This document shows positions 62,784-64,000 of a DNA stretch of 64,000 nucleotides, in pieces. Location: the NCBI RefSeq assembly GCF_003367315.1, contig NZ_CP031415.1, positions 370,001 to 434,000 on the forward strand, read 5' to 3'. The notes under the pieces were generated by a model that was given only the letters and a program-made list of their open reading frames with translations, made no database searches and was not told the DNA's origin. Source of the stretch: Saccharospirillum mangrovi (GTDB taxonomy: Bacteria; Pseudomonadota; Gammaproteobacteria; Pseudomonadales; Natronospirillaceae). The translations under genes and the position numbers were made by a program. How positions within the stretch are numbered: the first letter of the stretch is position 1; every line of letters starts with the position of its first letter.

Positions 62784-64000
62784 GTGAGCCTATCGCTGCA
62801 AACACTCGACGAACTGATTCTGTTCAAAGACAACGTCCCTATCCCGTTGCCGTCATCCAAACGGACGCGCGCGTTGCTGGTCTATTTGATGCTGACTGAG
62901 CGCATGCACCGGCGCGACTGGCTGTGCGAATTGCTCTGGGCGCAAGCGGATGACCCGCGCGGCGCCCTGCGTTGGTCGCTCAGCCGAATGCGGCCCTTGG
63001 TCAACGACTCTGGTGTGGAACGGCTTTGGGCCGACCGCGAGCGGGTGCATTTAAACGCTCCCGAACTCGACATCGACATCCGCAACCTGGCGACAAAAGT
63101 TGTCGACCCGGATACCTCGGCCCAGGCGTTGAAAGGCATTGACCGTGCACTGCAACGGCCACTGCTCGAAGGCCTGGACTTGCCCGACCAGGAACTGTTC
63201 CAGAATTGGCTGACCGCCGAACGGCGAGACATCGCCCAATTGCGCGGCCAGGTGCTGGCCCGGCTGGCGGTGGATCCGCGGTTGACCACGGTCGAACATC
63301 TGGAATGGTCACGCGAGTGGCTGGCGCTGGAACCGCTGAACCCCAAAGCGGCCACTTGTCTGCTGACACGGCTGGAACAACTGCGCGAACACTGGGAGTT
63401 GGGTTGGCTGTCGGCCGAGCTGAAACAGCGCTTTCACAAGGCGGGTATCGATTGGTCGGCCAAAGAACGCCTGGTATCGGCGGAGCCGGAAGCGTCGTTC
63501 AGTTACCGCACGCCCGAACGCGAACTGCTGGCGCGCCAAACCATTCAGCTGTGCGTGGCGAAAGATGGCGTGCGCCTGGCCTACACCGCCATGGGCTCGG
63601 GCCGACCCATCATCAAAGCCGCCAACTGGCTCAGCCATTTAGAGCACGACTGGAACGCGCCGATCTGGAGCCCCTTATTCAAACGATTGGCGCTGAACCA
63701 TCACTTCATTCGTTATGACGAACGCGGCAACGGCTTGTCGGACTGGCTGGTCAACGACCTGAGTTTCGATGCCTTCGTAACGGACCTCGAAGCCGTAGCC
63801 GACGCCAGCGGCGTTGAGCGATTCGCCCTGCTCGGCATTTCCCAGGGCGCGGCGGTATCAATCGCCTATGCGGTTAAGCACCCGGAACGGGTGTCGCATC
63901 TGGTGTTGTTCGGCGGTTATCCGGCCGGTTGGCGCATCAACGCCAGCGACGCCGTAATCCGCGAACGCGAAGCCATCATGACGCTGACGGAAACCGGCTG
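62784..64000 (+). CDS. BTAD (SARP-like) regulator fused to alpha/beta hydrolase, copy 4 (partial)
   Basis: A GTG at 62784 opens a frame running past the window edge, at least 405 residues. It shows the same winged helix (SKRTRALLVYLML, LRWSLSRMRPLV), BTAD-like region and hydrolase (RYDERGNGLSDWLV, nucleophile elbow GISQGAA). The acid and histidine lie beyond the edge. It starts with LSLQTLDELILFKDNV where the other copies read GELS, so its first strand has drifted. AGGAACCGCCC lies before the GTG. Confidence 0.83.
   Translation, partial: MSLSLQTLDELILFKDNVPIPLPSSKRTRALLVYLMLTERMHRRDWLCELLWAQADDPRGALRWSLSRMRPLVNDSGVERLWADRERVHLNAPELDIDIRNLATKVVDPDTSAQALKGIDRALQRPLLEGLDLPDQELFQNWLTAERRDIAQLRGQVLARLAVDPRLTTVEHLEWSREWLALEPLNPKAATCLLTRLEQLREHWELGWLSAELKQRFHKAGIDWSAKERLVSAEPEASFSYRTPERELLARQTIQLCVAKDGVRLAYTAMGSGRPIIKAANWLSHLEHDWNAPIWSPLFKRLALNHHFIRYDERGNGLSDWLVNDLSFDAFVTDLEAVADASGVERFALLGISQGAAVSIAYAVKHPERVSHLVLFGGYPAGWRINASDAVIREREAIMTLTETG

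Overview
The window reads as a chromosomal piece of a GC-rich (roughly 55-60 %) Gram-negative gammaproteobacterium, probably a marine or saline-habitat relative of the Oceanospirillales. This is inferred from the rRNA operon end and from SlyD, YajQ, YcdX, Bax, an RsmB-type methyltransferase, qorB/qorR, chemoreceptors and a 7TMR-DISM/EAL protein. Species level cannot be fixed by eye. There are no tRNA genes, phage genes, IS elements or CRISPR arrays.

Layout. 1-1.2 kb: end of an rRNA operon (23S 3' part, 5S, terminator). 1.2-17.3 kb: ordinary chromosomal genes, including an aminotransferase/DUF2306/VOC operon, Bax, an rRNA methyltransferase, an SDR, cardiolipin synthase, a GGDEF-like/TVP38 pair, SlyD, a 7TMR-EAL phosphodiesterase, a chemoreceptor and a YeaQ-type protein. 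17.5-29.2 kb: an accessory region with three paralogous BTAD (SARP-like) regulator-alpha/beta hydrolase fusions, two degenerate type II glutamine synthetase homologues, a membrane protein with FN3-like and FG-GAP-like segments, a small secreted lipoprotein, qorR/qorB and an ABM protein. 29.2-40 kb: MarR/siderophore-interacting protein, a serine hydrolase cluster, a seven-repeat FG-GAP lipoprotein, a methyltransferase, an amidohydrolase, YajQ and a RelE/ParE-type toxin-antitoxin pair. 39.3-49.8 kb: AraC regulator, aromatic-type aldehyde dehydrogenase, a complete branched-chain-type ABC importer (SBP, H, M, G, F), a second aldehyde dehydrogenase and a flotillin, probably one uptake-and-oxidation locus. 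50-54.9 kb: chemoreceptor, PHP phosphatase, MATE exporter. 54.9-61.7 kb: a LacI-controlled locus with a sugar-type ABC importer lacking its ATPase, an MBL hydrolase and a secreted PI-PLC-like/ricin-lectin protein; two identical palindromes TTGCACACGTGTGCAA mark it as one regulon. 61.7-64 kb: a second FN3/FG-GAP-like membrane protein diverging from a fourth BTAD-hydrolase, cut by the window edge.

The most novel content is the BTAD-hydrolase family. Each of the four genes has the octamer CGTTTGAA (or a one-mismatch form) repeated at exactly 12 bp upstream, in the same orientation relative to the gene. Two copies share a third octamer exactly 31 bp further on, and a third copy has one at 29 bp. 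Three of the four diverge from a pseudo-glutamine synthetase or an FN3/FG-GAP-like membrane protein. This looks like an expanded, cross- or self-regulated sensory/regulatory system that I do not recognise. The second point of interest is the LacI regulon, which may scavenge inositol phosphates or other headgroups released by the PI-PLC-like enzyme.
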